Source: Corynebacterium guangdongense (GTDB lineage Bacteria; Actinomycetota; Actinomycetes; Mycobacteriales; Mycobacteriaceae). From it: a stretch of 64,000 nucleotides of DNA. Below, one piece after another: positions 1 through 7,506 of this stretch; the stretch's first letter is position 1, and each line of letters opens with the position of its first letter. The notes under the pieces are model-generated. The model saw only the letters and a program-made list of their open reading frames with translations. It did no database searches and had not been told where the DNA came from. Position numbers and translations under genes: made by a program. The stretch spans positions 1,798,001-1,862,000 of the forward strand of contig NZ_CP047654.1 in assembly GCF_030408915.1 (NCBI RefSeq). The letters are read 5' to 3'.

Positions 1-466
1 CGTAGGGCGAGAAATGCTCGATGGACGGGACATCCAGAGAAAGGTAGATCAGGGCCGACTCCCACGCCTGCGGGAAAACGTCCCAGGAGGTGGGGATGAT
101 GCGGCGCCACAGCCCGGTGGCGAAAAGGAGGGTGACGTAGACGATGCCGTTGAGCACCCAGAGCATGACCGACACCCCGTGCCAGTGACGGCCCAAGCCG
201 ATGTTCTCGCGACCGGGCAGGGACCAGATCGGTGAGACGGACTTCTCGTCCATCAGCGAGGTGTAGACGCCCTCCTCCTTGGGCAGCTTGCGCTGGGTGA
301 AACGCAGCCATTCCGTGCCCGGGGCACAGTCATTGCGCCACCACAACCGAGGCAGAGAGGACAGCATCTCCACGCCGGAACGCAGGAGCATACCGATGAG
401 AATGAAGTTGATCAGGTGCGATGCTCGCAACCAGAGGGGAAAGTCGGGGTTTGCCACGAGGTCCAT
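1..466 (-). CDS. Cytochrome b/b6-type membrane protein, N-terminal part (cut by window edge)
   Basis: Only the first 155 codons are present; the rest lies outside the window. The ATG at 466 has AAAGGA about ten bases upstream. The protein starts MDLVANPDFPLWLRASHLIN, giving a first membrane helix with a histidine (ASHL), then a soluble stretch, then a second helix preceded by GLGRHWHG. Membrane helices with histidines are typical of haem b ligands. The order matches the b-type cytochrome domain that actinobacteria pair with, or fuse to, molybdopterin oxidoreductases. It would act in the membrane as an electron carrier. Family assignment is from memory of the motif pattern. Whether a molybdopterin domain follows cannot be seen. 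Confidence 0.7.
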   Translation of the reverse strand, partial: MDLVANPDFPLWLRASHLINFILIGMLLRSGVEMLSSLPRLWWRNDCAPGTEWLRFTQRKLPKEEGVYTSLMDEKSVSPIWSLPGRENIGLGRHWHGVSVMLWVLNGIVYVTLLFATGLWRRIIPTSWDVFPQAWESALIYLSLDVPSIEHFSPY

Positions 467-491
467 GGGGGAGATCCTTTTCTCACGCGAA

Positions 492-511
492 CTCAGGAGT
501 TTTCTCTTGAG
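492..511 (-). other. Hairpin in the leader of the cytochrome b gene
   Basis: CTCAGGAG (492-499) and CTCTTGAG (504-511) form an 8-bp stem with one G-T pair and a TTTT loop. It lies 26-45 bases upstream of the start codon at 466, in a leader of unknown function. Confidence 0.3.
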
Positions 512-559
512 CCGCTTGAACGACTACCCATCAACTGCCGCAGCGGCTCGCATTCCCTA

Positions 560-590
560 TTATTACTGCTATTTCCGTACTTATTACTGC
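560..590. promoter_or_regulatory. Paired direct repeats TTATTACTGC, 21 bp apart
   Basis: TTATTACTGC occurs at 560-569 and again at 581-590, exactly 21 bp (two helical turns) apart, in an AT-rich island within otherwise GC-rich DNA. The site is about 95-125 bp upstream of the cytochrome b start at 466. Spacing on one face of the helix is what a dimeric or cooperative regulator would use. I do not recognise the motif. Confidence 0.4.
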
Positions 591-668
591 AATAGGACAG
601 AAGACACAGCTCCCGCCTCCACAGTTACCCCATTCAGTGGTGCCCCGCACGATATGGCGAGACGCGCC

Positions 669-1217
669 TCACCCCTCCTGGCGAACGCTCAGCGCCAGAC
701 ACAGCCAGTAGGACAACGCCGCCAGGAAAGGGGACGCCAGCCACGCGATCCCGGGGTTGAATCTGGGCATCAGCATGACCTCCTCGCCGGGAGCGAGATC
801 ATCGGGATTGACCACCGTCGAGTGCAGGGCCGTTCCCACCAGGTCCCCCACCGCCAGGAAGGAGCCCGCCCCCGCGAGCACGACAACCAGCAGCCACAGC
901 AGCATGCGCAGCCCCCGGGCCCCGGGGTTCAGCACGTAGGCGAACACGCCGAAAATCGCTCCCACCACTGCGGTGGTCAGCGCAAAGGTGATGAACGAGG
1001 AGAACTCGGCGCTGCTGGTGGGATCCAGCGAGACCGCCCCCTCCTCCAGATGCGTGCCGCGGATTGGCGGACGCAGCGCACCCCAGATAGCGCCGAGCGC
1101 GGAGTAGACCAGCAGGGAGACGGCAAGCAACCCCGCACCGGTGCCGACGCCCCGGGGGACGGGGCCGGAGCGGCGGTACGGGGTTGCGGACGTCGAACTG
1201 GTGGCGGTGCCTGTCAT
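669..1217 (-). CDS. Small integral membrane protein of unknown function
   Basis: A 182-residue protein with four hydrophobic segments: roughly residues 20-45, 65-90, 100-125 and a C-terminal segment ending YWLCLALSVRQEG. The loop between the third and fourth contains an acidic stretch (NPDDLAPGEEV). It resembles DUF2567-type actinobacterial membrane proteins, but I am not certain. I chose the ATG at 1217 rather than the GTG at 1223 because TAGCCT lies 8 nt upstream of the ATG, the spacing of a leaderless transcript, and no ribosome binding site is visible. It lies 44 bp downstream of the lipoprotein gene at 1262. Confidence 0.6.
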   Translation of the reverse strand: MTGTATSSTSATPYRRSGPVPRGVGTGAGLLAVSLLVYSALGAIWGALRPPIRGTHLEEGAVSLDPTSSAEFSSFITFALTTAVVGAIFGVFAYVLNPGARGLRMLLWLLVVVLAGAGSFLAVGDLVGTALHSTVVNPDDLAPGEEVMLMPRFNPGIAWLASPFLAALSYWLCLALSVRQEG

Positions 1218-1225
1218 GAGCACTC

Positions 1226-1231
1226 AGGCTA
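1226..1231 (-). promoter_or_regulatory. -10 element TAGCCT, leaderless start
   Basis: TAGCCT on the minus strand lies 8 nt before the ATG at 1217. Transcription would begin at or next to the start codon. Confidence 0.45.
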
Positions 1232-1261
1232 CACGGCACGCCCGCAGCGGCCGGAGGGTGA

Positions 1262-2008
1262 CTAGACGGCGGAGGAGCAGAACTTCCAGCGACCGTCCTC
1301 ACGCAGGAAACGCATGACGGACGTGTCAGTCTGGCCACCGGACGTGACAGTGACGTCTGCGGAGGCCCTGTCGCCGGCGACACTGAGATTCTCGACCGCG
1401 TCGACGCTCGGCTGCGCCTGCTGGAACTGCGGGATCTGGTCGAGCGGCATGTCAGGAACGCCCTGGGTGTTGTGATTCGGATCCAGGTCCGACTGGGCCA
1501 GGACGGCCTCGCAGGTGTTGTTCGGCACGTACTGCACCAGACTGTTGAGCGTGGACTGCTCGTAAATGCCGCGGACCAGGCCGTTGATGGCGTCCGCGTC
1601 CTCCTGACTGGCCGGAACGCCGCCAGCGACAGGTTCCTGGACCACCCCCTCGAGCTGCTCACCCTCCTCGAAGGGGTTGGCGAGGGTCTGCTGTGCCCCG
1701 GCGTTGGCGCCCTGCGCGTTCGGGACGGTCGGCACTACGGTGCCCTTCCCCGACTTCGGGGTCGCAGAGGCCAGGGCCTCCTCATCTTCGGTCCCGTTGT
1801 CGCCGTCTTCGGGCCCGGCGGCGGATTCCTCCGGAGCCGCTTCGGGTGCCGACGTGCTGGTCACGGCGCTTGCCGAACCGGCTGCGGCGGTGGAGCTGGA
1901 GTCGGAGTCAGCCTCGTTGGACCCGCAGGCGACAAGCATCAGCGGGGCGGCGATCGCCAGGGCAGCGAACACCTTCTGGGCGGTCGGCATCGTCGAAACG
2001 ATCGTCAC
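1262..2008 (-). CDS. Secreted lipoprotein with NTF2-like C-terminal domain
   Basis: A 248-residue lipoprotein. The N-terminus has a short charged region, a hydrophobic stretch and the lipobox LMLVAC, so it should be exported, acylated on Cys28 and anchored outside the membrane. Residues about 30-110 are a Ser/Ala/Glu-rich linker. The last 110 residues hold two cysteines (NNTCEA and WKFCSS) and end in MRFLREDGRWKFCSSAV, the strand pattern of NTF2-like or MTB12-like domains. The start is the GTG at 2008, with AGGAG seven bases upstream. A second lipoprotein of similar plan lies at 32772-33413. Substrate or partner unknown. Confidence 0.7.
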   Translation of the reverse strand: MTIVSTMPTAQKVFAALAIAAPLMLVACGSNEADSDSSSTAAAGSASAVTSTSAPEAAPEESAAGPEDGDNGTEDEEALASATPKSGKGTVVPTVPNAQGANAGAQQTLANPFEEGEQLEGVVQEPVAGGVPASQEDADAINGLVRGIYEQSTLNSLVQYVPNNTCEAVLAQSDLDPNHNTQGVPDMPLDQIPQFQQAQPSVDAVENLSVAGDRASADVTVTSGGQTDTSVMRFLREDGRWKFCSSAV

Positions 2009-2211
2009 GAAAAATCTCCTAGCATTCTGTCGACTCTCATTCAGCGCACGTCACGGACAGCGTCGGCGTCAATTGGACCGGTCAGTGGCAATGCAGAGTC
2101 ACCTTAGCAACGAATCTGCGCGCCCAACCTCCTGCCACATCATAGTTCCCTGTGAGTGCCGATCCATTTTCCGGCGTCACGGGCGACGACGGCGGCGAGG
2201 GATGGCTGGGC

Positions 2212-2217
2212 TAGGCT
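2212..2217 (+). promoter_or_regulatory. -10 element TAGGCT, leaderless start of the TetR gene
   Basis: TAGGCT followed by seven bases and the GTG at 2225. Confidence 0.45.
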
Positions 2218-2224
2218 GAGCGTC

Positions 2225-2803
2225 GTGCAATTAAGTGTGGACTCCATCGTCGTGGCAGCCATGGACATTCTCGACCGCTACGGGCTCGCCGACATGACCA
2301 TGCGTCGGGTCGCCTCCACCCTCGAGGTCGCTCCGGGGGCCCTGTACTGGCACATCAAGAACAAGCAGGAACTCATCTCGGCGATCGCCGAACGCATCCT
2401 CGACTCCGCCGACCAGGCCGACTTCGACGGCGCACCCGCCGTGGACGCCGACCACCCGGCAGTGACGATCGCCCGCTCGTGCGCGGCGCTGCGCCAGGCA
2501 CTGCTGTCCCACCGCGACGGAGCGGAACTGGTGATGGCGGCGATGACCCAGCCCGATTCCACCCTCCGCCCCCGAATTGTGGACGCCTTCACGGAGGAAC
2601 TGGTGGGAATCGGGCTCGACGCCGCCACCGCCCACGCCGGCGCGCAGGCACTCCTCCACCAGGTCTTCGGCGCGACGACCTTCGAGCAGGCGGCCCTGCA
2701 GAACCGGGAGCTGTTGTCGGGCGACGGTGCGTCGACAAGCGGCGCAGAGACCTCCGACCCCGGGGTGAGGCTCCTGCTGGACGCGTTGACGTGGCGAGAC
2801 TGA
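2225..2803 (+). CDS. TetR family transcriptional regulator
   Basis: A 192-residue repressor-type protein. Residues 1-50 form the DNA-binding helix-turn-helix: MRRVASTLEVAPGALYWHIKN matches the TetR recognition helix, here closest to true tetracycline-repressor relatives (ALYWHIKNK). The C-terminal helices would bind a ligand and dimerise. The start is taken as the GTG at 2225 because TAGGCT lies seven bases upstream, a leaderless arrangement; an upstream ATG at 2156 would add 23 residues unlike the family. It lies 40 bp before glgX on the same strand, and glgX has its own -10 element. Whether it controls glgX is unknown. Confidence 0.85.
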   Translation: MQLSVDSIVVAAMDILDRYGLADMTMRRVASTLEVAPGALYWHIKNKQELISAIAERILDSADQADFDGAPAVDADHPAVTIARSCAALRQALLSHRDGAELVMAAMTQPDSTLRPRIVDAFTEELVGIGLDAATAHAGAQALLHQVFGATTFEQAALQNRELLSGDGASTSGAETSDPGVRLLLDALTWRD

Positions 2804-2829
2804 CTACCACCAATGACTGAGAGCCCCGC

Positions 2830-2835
2830 TAGACT
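2830..2835 (+). promoter_or_regulatory. -10 element TAGACT, leaderless start of glgX
   Basis: TAGACT followed by eight bases and the ATG at 2844, with no ribosome binding site between. Confidence 0.5.
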
Positions 2836-2843
2836 CTGGTCCC

Positions 2844-5450
2844 ATGACGACAGCTAACGAGTACACCGGTCAAGTCTGGCCGGGCGAGTCCTACCCCCTC
2901 GGATCCACGTATGACGGCGCAGGCACCAACTTCGCCCTCTTCTCCAACGTGGCGGAGAAAGTGGAACTCTGCCTGATCGACGAGGCCGGCAACGAGCAGC
3001 GCGTCAACATGGTGGAGGTCGACGCTTACGTCTGGCACTGCTACCTCCCCGCCATCCAGCCGGGACAACGCTACGGCTACCGCGTCCACGGCCCCTACGA
3101 CCCGGGCGCCGGCAAGCGCTGCGACCCGAACAAGCTGCTGGTCGACCCGTACGCCCGCGCCTACGACGGGGAATTCGACGGTCACGCCTCCCTCTTCTCC
3201 TACGACATCCACGCCGAGCACCCGGGCACCGGACGCAACGAGGACGACAGCCTCGGCCACACGATGACCTCGGTGGTCATCAACCCCTTCTTCGACTGGG
3301 CCGACGACCGCGCGCCGAAAATCCCCTACAACGAGACCGTCATCTACGAAACCCACGTCAAGGGCACGACGATGACGCACCCCGACGTCCCCGAGGAGAT
3401 GCGCGGCACCTACGCCGGCATGGCGCACCCCTCGGTCATCGAGTACTTCAAGGATCTCGGAGTCACCGCGATCGAGCTCATGCCGGTGCACCAGTTCCTC
3501 CAGGACGACCGTCTGCGCGATCTCGGACTGCGCAACTACTGGGGATACAACACCTTCGGATTCTTCGCGCCGCACAAGGACTACGCCGCCAATCAGCAGC
3601 CGGGCGGCGCCGTCGCCGAGTTCAAGTCCATGGTCCGTACCTACCACGAGGCCGGTATGGAGGTCATCCTCGATGTGGTCTACAACCACACCGCCGAGGG
3701 CAACCACCTGGGCCCGACCATCTGTTTCCGGGGCATCGACAACGAGGCCTACTACCGGCTCGTCGACGGCGATCCCTTCCACTACATGGACTACACGGGC
3801 ACCGGCAACTCCCTCAACGTCCGCGATCCGCACTCGCTGCAGCTGATCCTCGACTCGCTGCGGTACTGGATCACCGAAATGCACGTCGACGGTTTCCGCT
3901 TCGACCTGGCGTCCACCCTGGCCCGCGAATTCAACGACGTGGACCGGCTCTCGACCTTCTTCGATCTGGTCCAGCAGGATCCGGTCGTCTCGCAGACCAA
4001 GCTCATCGCGGAGCCCTGGGACGTCGGCGAGGGCGGCTACCAGGTCGGCAACTTCCCGCCGCTGTGGACCGAGTGGAACGGTAAGTACCGCGACACCGTC
4101 CGCGACTTCTGGCGCGGCGAGCCCGCCACCCTCGGAGAGTTCGCCTCCCGCCTCACCGGCTCCTCGGACCTCTACGCCAACAACGACCGCCGCCCGACTG
4201 CGTCGATCAACTTCGTCACCGCCCATGACGGCTTCACCCTCAACGATCTGGTCAGCTACAACGAGAAGCACAACATGGCCAACGGGGAAGACAACCGCGA
4301 CGGCGAATCCCACAACCGCTCCTGGAACCACGGCGTCGAGGGCCCCACCGACGACGAAGACATTCTCCGGCTCCGCGGCCGCCAGCGCCGCAACTTCCTC
4401 ACCACTCTCCTGCTCTCCCTGGGCACCCCGATGCTCAGCCACGGCGACGAGATGGGTCGCACCCAGAACGGCAACAACAACGTTTATTGCCAGGACAATG
4501 AGCTGGCCTGGATCAACTGGCAGCAGCTGGAGACCAACAAGGATCTCCACGAGTTCACCCGCCGCCTCATCAACATCCGTCAGTCCCACCCGGTGTTCCG
4601 CCGCCGCCGCTTCCTCTCCGGCGGCCCGCTGGGTTCCGACGTCCGCGACCGTGACATCGCCTGGCTGTCCCCGGACGGCACGATGATGACCCAGGACGAC
4701 TGGGACTTCTACTTCGGCAAGTCGATGATGGTCTACTTCAACGGCGACGCCATCACCGAAAACGACATGCGCGGCCAGGAGATCGTCGACGACTCCTTCC
4801 TCATGATGTTCAACGCACACTACGAGGAGATCGAGTTCACGCTGCCGCCGCGCTACCTCGGCACCAAGTGGCAGCTGCTCATCGACACCACCGAAGCCAT
4901 CGGCTACCCCGCCGACGCCGCCATCATCGACGCCGCCGGCAAGCTGATCGTCCCGGCCCGCTCCACGATGGTCCTCAAGCAGGTCGAGAAGCCCGACTTC
5001 GAGCACTACGAAGAGGAAAAGGAGCAGCGTCTCGCCGGCCACGCACTGCATGACGGTGCTGAGCCGGTCAAGGCCGCCGCCGCCGACGCCGACGTCGATT
5101 CGCAGGCGGCCGAAGTCGAAGCCCCGGCGACCGTCCATCAGGACCTCGGTCACCACCTCGGGGGAGACGCCCGGAACACCGCGCCGCTCGCGGAGGAGGA
5201 ACCCGGGACTGACGGCGAATCCGAACCCGAGACTGCCCCGGAGACTGCACCGGAACCGGAGGCCACCCCGGAGTCGGAACCGAAGGCCGCGTCGGCGGCG
5301 GCACGAGGAACTGCCGCTGCCGCCGAGGAGGACCCTGACGCGGGTGAGACCACCAGTGACATCGGTACGACCGGCGGCGCAGCCGGCGACCCCAAGACGA
5401 CCGGTACGACCGGCACTACCGACGAGACCGGCGCCAAAAAGAAGAAGTAA
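2844..5450 (+). CDS. glgX: Glycogen debranching enzyme GlgX (GH13 isoamylase type)
   Basis: An 868-residue glycoside hydrolase family 13 enzyme that cuts alpha-1,6 branches of phosphorylase-trimmed glycogen in the cytoplasm. The N-terminal beta domain (about 15-110, GESYPLGSTYDGAGTNFALF) precedes the barrel. All four GH13 motifs are present: DVVYNH (277-282), GFRFDLAST with nucleophile D354, LIAEPWD with acid E390, and TAHD with D462. Residues about 735-868 are an acidic, Pro/Glu/Ala/Thr-rich tail of low complexity, probably disordered and not part of the enzyme fold. The next gene starts 14 bp downstream and is likely co-transcribed. treY and treZ in the same window supply the next steps towards trehalose. 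Confidence 0.95.
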   Translation: MTTANEYTGQVWPGESYPLGSTYDGAGTNFALFSNVAEKVELCLIDEAGNEQRVNMVEVDAYVWHCYLPAIQPGQRYGYRVHGPYDPGAGKRCDPNKLLVDPYARAYDGEFDGHASLFSYDIHAEHPGTGRNEDDSLGHTMTSVVINPFFDWADDRAPKIPYNETVIYETHVKGTTMTHPDVPEEMRGTYAGMAHPSVIEYFKDLGVTAIELMPVHQFLQDDRLRDLGLRNYWGYNTFGFFAPHKDYAANQQPGGAVAEFKSMVRTYHEAGMEVILDVVYNHTAEGNHLGPTICFRGIDNEAYYRLVDGDPFHYMDYTGTGNSLNVRDPHSLQLILDSLRYWITEMHVDGFRFDLASTLAREFNDVDRLSTFFDLVQQDPVVSQTKLIAEPWDVGEGGYQVGNFPPLWTEWNGKYRDTVRDFWRGEPATLGEFASRLTGSSDLYANNDRRPTASINFVTAHDGFTLNDLVSYNEKHNMANGEDNRDGESHNRSWNHGVEGPTDDEDILRLRGRQRRNFLTTLLLSLGTPMLSHGDEMGRTQNGNNNVYCQDNELAWINWQQLETNKDLHEFTRRLINIRQSHPVFRRRRFLSGGPLGSDVRDRDIAWLSPDGTMMTQDDWDFYFGKSMMVYFNGDAITENDMRGQEIVDDSFLMMFNAHYEEIEFTLPPRYLGTKWQLLIDTTEAIGYPADAAIIDAAGKLIVPARSTMVLKQVEKPDFEHYEEEKEQRLAGHALHDGAEPVKAAAADADVDSQAAEVEAPATVHQDLGHHLGGDARNTAPLAEEEPGTDGESEPETAPETAPEPEATPESEPKAASAAARGTAAAAEEDPDAGETTSDIGTTGGAAGDPKTTGTTGTTDETGAKKKK

Positions 5451-5464
5451 GGAGCGGGAACCCT

Positions 5465-6853
5465 GTGATCGACGCCCACGGCACCACTTTGACGGTGGAC
5501 AATGACGCCGTCCGCATCAACTACTCCGGGCTGGCCGCCGCTCTGCGCGGCCACGACGTCGACGGCGACGACATCACGTCCGGTTCCCGGCGTGACATCG
5601 CGATCTCAGAGATCACCGACGTCCAGGTCCACGCCCCGACCGCCTTTGACCTGGGTTGGGTACGCCTGCTCGGCCCGGACGTCACGGTGTACTTCTCCCC
5701 CAACCAGGAGGTCCAGGCGCAGCGGTTCGCCGATCACGTGACCGCCGCGCGCACGGGTGCGGCTCCCGCAGAGGCGGGCGTCGTCGGACTCAACGCCGTC
5801 GCGATGTCGATCGCCACGGCCAACCCCGACTGGGGTTCGGTGTGCCGCATCGAGCTGACCCGGCTCATCGACGGCGTCGCCGAGGAAAGGCGGACCTACC
5901 TGGTCCAGCCCCCCGTCGGCGTCGACGAGTTCGAGCCTGACACGGTCAGCTGGTACGGCGTCACGGCAGCCGATGTCGAGGGCCGGCCCCGGGTCGGCGA
6001 GGTGCTGCCCGAGGTCCTCGACTTCATCGGGGACCTGCCTCTGGTCGCGCACAACGCCTACTTCCAGGCTTCCGCGCTGCGCAGGGCCGCCCTCGCCTCC
6101 GGTGTCGAGCTCCCGGAGATCTCTTTCGGTTGCACCCTGGCGCTCGTCCGCGCCGCGCAACCGGAGCTGCCCGACCACGGGTTGGCCGCCGTCGCCAAGC
6201 ACTACGGCGTCGAGGGCGAGCTTGACGACGCGGGCCGCACCGCCGGAATCCTCGTTGCGCTCGCCGAGCGTGGTCCGCTGATGGAGCAGTTCCACGCGGC
6301 CGGTTTCACGCTGGGACAGGTCAGCTCCGACCCGGTCATCCCGGTGCTGCTGGACCGCTCCGGCGCGGGCCGCGCGCTGCAGGCGGCCGGCGAGACCTCC
6401 GCGGGCGAGGGCGGAGCGGGCACGGACTTCCGCGACGCCGCCACCGCGGAGCCACCGGTCGTCACCGAGGAGCAGGTCGCCGAGGAGAGCGGCCAGTCCT
6501 CGCGTCGCCGAGGCCCCGCCCCGTGGCAGTCGGTGGCAACCCCGGACGAGATTCCGGAGCCCAACGCCGCCGCCGACCCCGACAACCCGCTCTTCGGGCA
6601 GCACGTCACCCTGACCGGTGACTTTGAGCCCTTCGACAAGGGCCAGATCTGGGCCGGCATCGCCGAACGCGGCGGCGAGGTGGGCAAGAACGTCACCAAG
6701 AAGACGACGATTCTCGTCGTGGGCACCTGGGCGACGAAAACCTCCAAGGAGAAGAAGGCGGAAGAATACCAGGCCAAGGGGCAGGAAATTCAGATCTGGC
6801 CGGGCGAGAAGCTGCTGGGTCTGCTAGAACTCGACGAGGAACCTCCCTTCTGA
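5465..6853 (+). CDS. Degenerate DnaQ-type exonuclease-fold protein with C-terminal BRCT domain
   Basis: A 462-residue protein usually labelled DNA polymerase III epsilon-like. Residues 5-92 look like a small PH-like beta domain, 107-270 a DEDD exonuclease fold, 275-365 a linker, and 370-455 a BRCT domain (GQHVTLTGDF, then VTKKTTILVVG). The exonuclease motifs are worn: where DFETAN is expected the sequence is MSIATAN (D to S115, E to A117); Exo II reads AHNAYFQ instead of AHNAxFD (Q201); in Exo III the histidine is missing while D254/D255 remain. It is probably catalytically dead and may bind DNA ends or proteins. The GTG start at 5465 has AAGGAG upstream, and the gene follows glgX by 14 bp. 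Confidence 0.75.
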   Translation: MIDAHGTTLTVDNDAVRINYSGLAAALRGHDVDGDDITSGSRRDIAISEITDVQVHAPTAFDLGWVRLLGPDVTVYFSPNQEVQAQRFADHVTAARTGAAPAEAGVVGLNAVAMSIATANPDWGSVCRIELTRLIDGVAEERRTYLVQPPVGVDEFEPDTVSWYGVTAADVEGRPRVGEVLPEVLDFIGDLPLVAHNAYFQASALRRAALASGVELPEISFGCTLALVRAAQPELPDHGLAAVAKHYGVEGELDDAGRTAGILVALAERGPLMEQFHAAGFTLGQVSSDPVIPVLLDRSGAGRALQAAGETSAGEGGAGTDFRDAATAEPPVVTEEQVAEESGQSSRRRGPAPWQSVATPDEIPEPNAAADPDNPLFGQHVTLTGDFEPFDKGQIWAGIAERGGEVGKNVTKKTTILVVGTWATKTSKEKKAEEYQAKGQEIQIWPGEKLLGLLELDEEPPF

Positions 6854-6930
6854 CGGGAACCCCGTGGCTTCCGCCGCAGTCTAAGAAGGTGTCGTCTCCT
6901 TGAACTTCCCCGACCGGAGGTAGCCGCCCC

Positions 6931-7416
6931 ATGACTGCGCCCGTCGCATCACCGCCACTGCTGCTCGCCCTGTACCCCGCCGCCGACGTCCCTCGCGACG
7001 TCGCTCAGGTGTCCTTGTCCCGCGACTTCTGCGCGGTCATCGTGGCCGGGACCCAGCCGCTGAGCTGCACGAGTCTGGGCAGGTCGGGGCTGAGCGAGCA
7101 TGCCGCCTGGAACGGGGCGGCGCATAATCTGCTGGCGCTGGCCTCCTCCGCGGACGGCCTGCGTTTCTTCACCCGCCCCGCCGCCGGCGGCCTCGAGGTC
7201 GCGGTCGACGGTTCGGCGGCCTCCGGCTGGCTCGCCCACCCGAAAACGTTCACCGTCATGATGCGCCATGTGGCGGGGCTGCTGGGTTGTCCAGCCCCGC
7301 TGTTCGCGCTGCGTGACGGCGGCCGGGTGGTGGCCTATACATCCAGGGCAGCGATCGGCCCCGGTGGCCGGGTTCTCGCCTGGCGGGAGGGCTTCCCGGT
7401 CGTGGCGGCGACCTGA
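6931..7416 (+). CDS. Conserved hypothetical protein, 161 residues
   Basis: I do not recognise this protein. It is soluble, without a signal peptide, Ala/Gly-rich, with alternating strand-like stretches (RDFCAVIVAG, GGLEVAVDG, LFALRDGGRVVAYTSR). The ATG at 6931 has CGGAGG about ten bases upstream. Codon use is like its neighbours, so it is probably real. It starts 77 bp after the exonuclease-fold gene and is followed at once by a short terminator-like hairpin overlapping its stop codon, so it is probably the last gene of the glgX group. Confidence 0.55.
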   Translation: MTAPVASPPLLLALYPAADVPRDVAQVSLSRDFCAVIVAGTQPLSCTSLGRSGLSEHAAWNGAAHNLLALASSADGLRFFTRPAAGGLEVAVDGSAASGWLAHPKTFTVMMRHVAGLLGCPAPLFALRDGGRVVAYTSRAAIGPGGRVLAWREGFPVVAAT

Positions 7417-7430
7417 GACTCAGGTTTTTC
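7411..7430 (+). terminator. Short intrinsic terminator before treY
   Basis: ACCTGA (7411-7416), loop GAC, TCAGGT (7420-7425), then a run of four more T. The stem is only six base pairs and includes the stop codon of the preceding gene. Confidence 0.45.
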
Positions 7431-7431
7431 C

Positions 7432-7437
7432 TAGACT
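7432..7437 (+). promoter_or_regulatory. treY: Candidate -10 element TAGACT upstream of treY
   Basis: TAGACT sits directly after the terminator-like hairpin and 69 bases before the treY ATG. No good -35 is visible 17 bp upstream. Confidence 0.3.
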
Positions 7438-7506
7438 GTTGGTACGACCTCGTGGCCGAGCCACGTGCACAGATCAAGCTAACGACCCTGGGAGTTCTGG
7501 TTCATC

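Noticed and set aside
279..1265. Plus-strand open frame of 328 codons across the first intergenic region
   Set aside because: It covers the antisense of two real minus-strand genes and their gap; no domain and Arg/Gln/Gly-rich composition.
2829..5156. A 775-codon open frame antisense to glgX
   Set aside because: Same composition effect: no domain, no start signal, and glgX has all four GH13 motifs.
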